Source: Bacillota bacterium (lineage in GTDB: Bacteria; Bacillota; Clostridia; Lutisporales; Lutisporaceae). Taken from it: a stretch of DNA of 6,321 nucleotides. The notes beneath the pieces were generated by a model. It was not told the DNA's origin. It did no database searches and was given only the letters and a program-made list of their open reading frames with translations. Position 1 is the stretch's first letter, and the number at the start of each line of letters is the position of its first letter. The position numbers and the translations under genes were made by a program. Where the stretch lies: positions 1 to 6,321 of the forward strand of contig JALNWH010000109.1 in NCBI GenBank assembly GCA_023230985.1, given 5' to 3'. Shown here one piece after another: positions 4,982 through 6,321 of the stretch.

Positions 4982-6226
4982 ATGGATTATGAAGAGATGG
5001 ATAACAATGTGAATGTAATAAAAGAAGAAATTGCACCGGATAGTGATGTAGCAAAAGAAATAAATGAGGAAATGCAATTTGACAATTTACAAAGCATTAA
5101 TGATGGCAATACAATAGAAAGAAGTAAAATTAAGAAATATGGCAAATTTGCACTGATAGTTATGCTCATAATAGGTTTAAGTCTAGGTACAAGTATCGGA
5201 TACTTGGCAGACCATATAATTGAGAATATGCAAAACAAGAATTCAGTAAATGCTATAAATGAAGAACAAGGGCAACAAACCAATTATATAATAGATAAAA
5301 CTGTATCTCCGGTAGTACCTATAGCAAAAAAAGTATTACCGTCCATAGTTGCCATAAGGATAAAACAGACTTACAGAGACTTTTTTGGCCGACCCTATGA
5401 TAGCGAAGGCACCGGGTCAGGAATTATAATAGATGCCCAAGGCCATATCGCTACAAACAATCATGTTGTGGAGAATTCTAATAATATTATAGTGGTGCTA
5501 AATAACGGTAAAGAAGTACCTGCTACCGTAATAGGAAGAGATCCGGCTACTGATTTGGCTGTAATAAAAATAGAAGAAAAGAACCTTACCTATGCCGAAC
5601 TTGGAGATTCTTCAAAGCTTGAAGTGGGAGAGCTGGCTGTTGCTATAGGCAGTCCCATGGGTACCGACTTTGCAGGTTCCGTTACGGCAGGGATAATAAG
5701 CGGATTAAATCGTAAGGTGCCTATAGGTGACAAATCTATAGCCTTGATACAGACGGATGCGGCGATAAATCCCGGTAATAGCGGCGGTGCTTTGGTGAAC
5801 TCCGAAGGGCAGGTTATAGGGATTAACACTATTAAATTTGTTGAAAATCGTGTAGAAGGCATGGGTTTCGCAATACCCATAAATGAAGCCAAGCCTATTA
5901 TTAAACAACTGATGGAGAACAAAAAGGTTGTAAGGCCTATGATGGGGATTGAAGGGCAAACAATAGGTGAAGATATAGCTAAACAATATAATGTGCCCCA
6001 AGGTGTTTTGGTAAGAACGGTATATATGGGAAGCGGCGCTGAAAAGGCGGGCCTGGAACAAGGCGATATAATAACAAAGGTTGGAGATAAAAAAGTTACT
6101 ACCATAGAAGAAATAGTAGAGATAGTAAGCAAGCATAAGGTAGGAGATACACTAAAGGTGGAGGTCTTCGGGAAACTCGATAGATATAGAACCGTGGATA
6201 TAGTATTAACGGAAGCACAGGAGTAG
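4982..6226 (+). CDS. htrA: Membrane-anchored HtrA/DegP-like serine protease with one PDZ domain
   Basis: This 414-residue protein is a trypsin-fold (family S1C) protease that degrades or refolds damaged proteins at the outer face of the membrane. Residues 1-55 form an acidic cytoplasmic tail, ending in a basic patch (R47-x-K49-x-K51-K52). A single membrane segment spans about 56-75. The protease domain (about 110-305) shows the triad H161 (N-N-H-V-V), D191 (D-P-x-T-D-L-A-V) and S267 (N-P-G-N-S-G-G-A-L). One PDZ domain follows (about 317-410), with G-V-L-V and the A-G-L-x-x-G-D-I-I motif. This matches Firmicute HtrA-type proteases; which paralogue it is cannot be decided. ATG is preceded by TAGGGGG (4967-4973) at 8 nt. 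It is a single-gene unit with its own promoter, and no clear terminator follows it before the next promoter. Confidence 0.93.
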   Translation: MDYEEMDNNVNVIKEEIAPDSDVAKEINEEMQFDNLQSINDGNTIERSKIKKYGKFALIVMLIIGLSLGTSIGYLADHIIENMQNKNSVNAINEEQGQQTNYIIDKTVSPVVPIAKKVLPSIVAIRIKQTYRDFFGRPYDSEGTGSGIIIDAQGHIATNNHVVENSNNIIVVLNNGKEVPATVIGRDPATDLAVIKIEEKNLTYAELGDSSKLEVGELAVAIGSPMGTDFAGSVTAGIISGLNRKVPIGDKSIALIQTDAAINPGNSGGALVNSEGQVIGINTIKFVENRVEGMGFAIPINEAKPIIKQLMENKKVVRPMMGIEGQTIGEDIAKQYNVPQGVLVRTVYMGSGAEKAGLEQGDIITKVGDKKVTTIEEIVEIVSKHKVGDTLKVEVFGKLDRYRTVDIVLTEAQE

Positions 6227-6255
6227 AATGGAAGAACCTAATTAAAGTCAAATAT

Positions 6256-6284
6256 TTGACACGTTAAGAAATTAGTAATATAAT
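6256..6284 (+). promoter_or_regulatory. Perfect consensus sigma-A promoter for a gene beyond the window
   Basis: TTGACA (6256-6261) and TATAAT (6279-6284) with a 17-nt spacer match the consensus at all twelve positions. Transcription should start near 6291. A Shine-Dalgarno-like GGGGAG at 6313-6318 indicates a plus-strand gene starting a few bases past the window end, with a short leader. No operator-like palindrome overlaps the promoter. Confidence 0.85.
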
Positions 6285-6321
6285 TGTATTGTAGTAAAAA
6301 TTTATTGAAAACGGGGAGCTG

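Noticed and set aside
5590..6136. Long minus-strand frames opposite htrA (up to 180 codons)
   Set aside because: They mirror the conserved protease and PDZ region, and their composition is typical of antisense translation.
6228..6245. Five-codon ORF with a Shine-Dalgarno-like sequence right after htrA
   Set aside because: It is too short to distinguish from chance, and the GGAG is part of the last htrA codons.

Overview
The window looks like chromosomal DNA from an anaerobic, low-GC Gram-positive bacterium, most likely a member of the Clostridia. The support is AT-rich DNA with AGG-type Shine-Dalgarno sites, a bacterial 2[4Fe-4S] ferredoxin beside a UPF0280 protein, a short MetF without a reductase domain, a MetH without the reactivation domain, and a membrane-anchored HtrA with an acidic cytoplasmic tail. 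I cannot name a genus.

Layout. Positions 1-160 hold a palindromic repeat, possibly after the last codons of an upstream gene. Positions 161-4541 carry four plus-strand genes: a small ferredoxin, a UPF0280 (ApbE-superfamily) protein that overlaps it by 8 nt, metF (18 nt further on), and metH (132 nt further on). A second copy of the palindromic repeat lies between metF and metH. Positions 4542-4981 contain no convincing protein gene. They hold a strong hairpin, a possible promoter, a very good intrinsic terminator (4817-4853) and the likely htrA promoter. An htrA/degP-like serine protease fills 4982-6226. The window ends with a perfect consensus sigma-A promoter and a ribosome binding site for a gene that starts beyond the edge.

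How the genes work together. MetF makes 5-methyl-tetrahydrofolate and MetH passes its methyl group through cobalamin to homocysteine, giving methionine. UPF0280 (COG2122) and its associated ferredoxin belong to a set that I recall being implicated genetically, with DUF39/COG1900, in an anaerobic sulfide-to-homocysteine route in methanogens. The four genes therefore read as homocysteine supply plus methylation, and a DUF39-type gene may lie just upstream. HtrA is a separate transcription unit for envelope protein quality control.

The least explained items are the two repeat copies that flank methionine genes and start at stop codons, and the roughly 275-nt gene-free stretch ending in a strong terminator, which could encode a small RNA. 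No CRISPR array, tRNA, rRNA or intact mobile element was seen.
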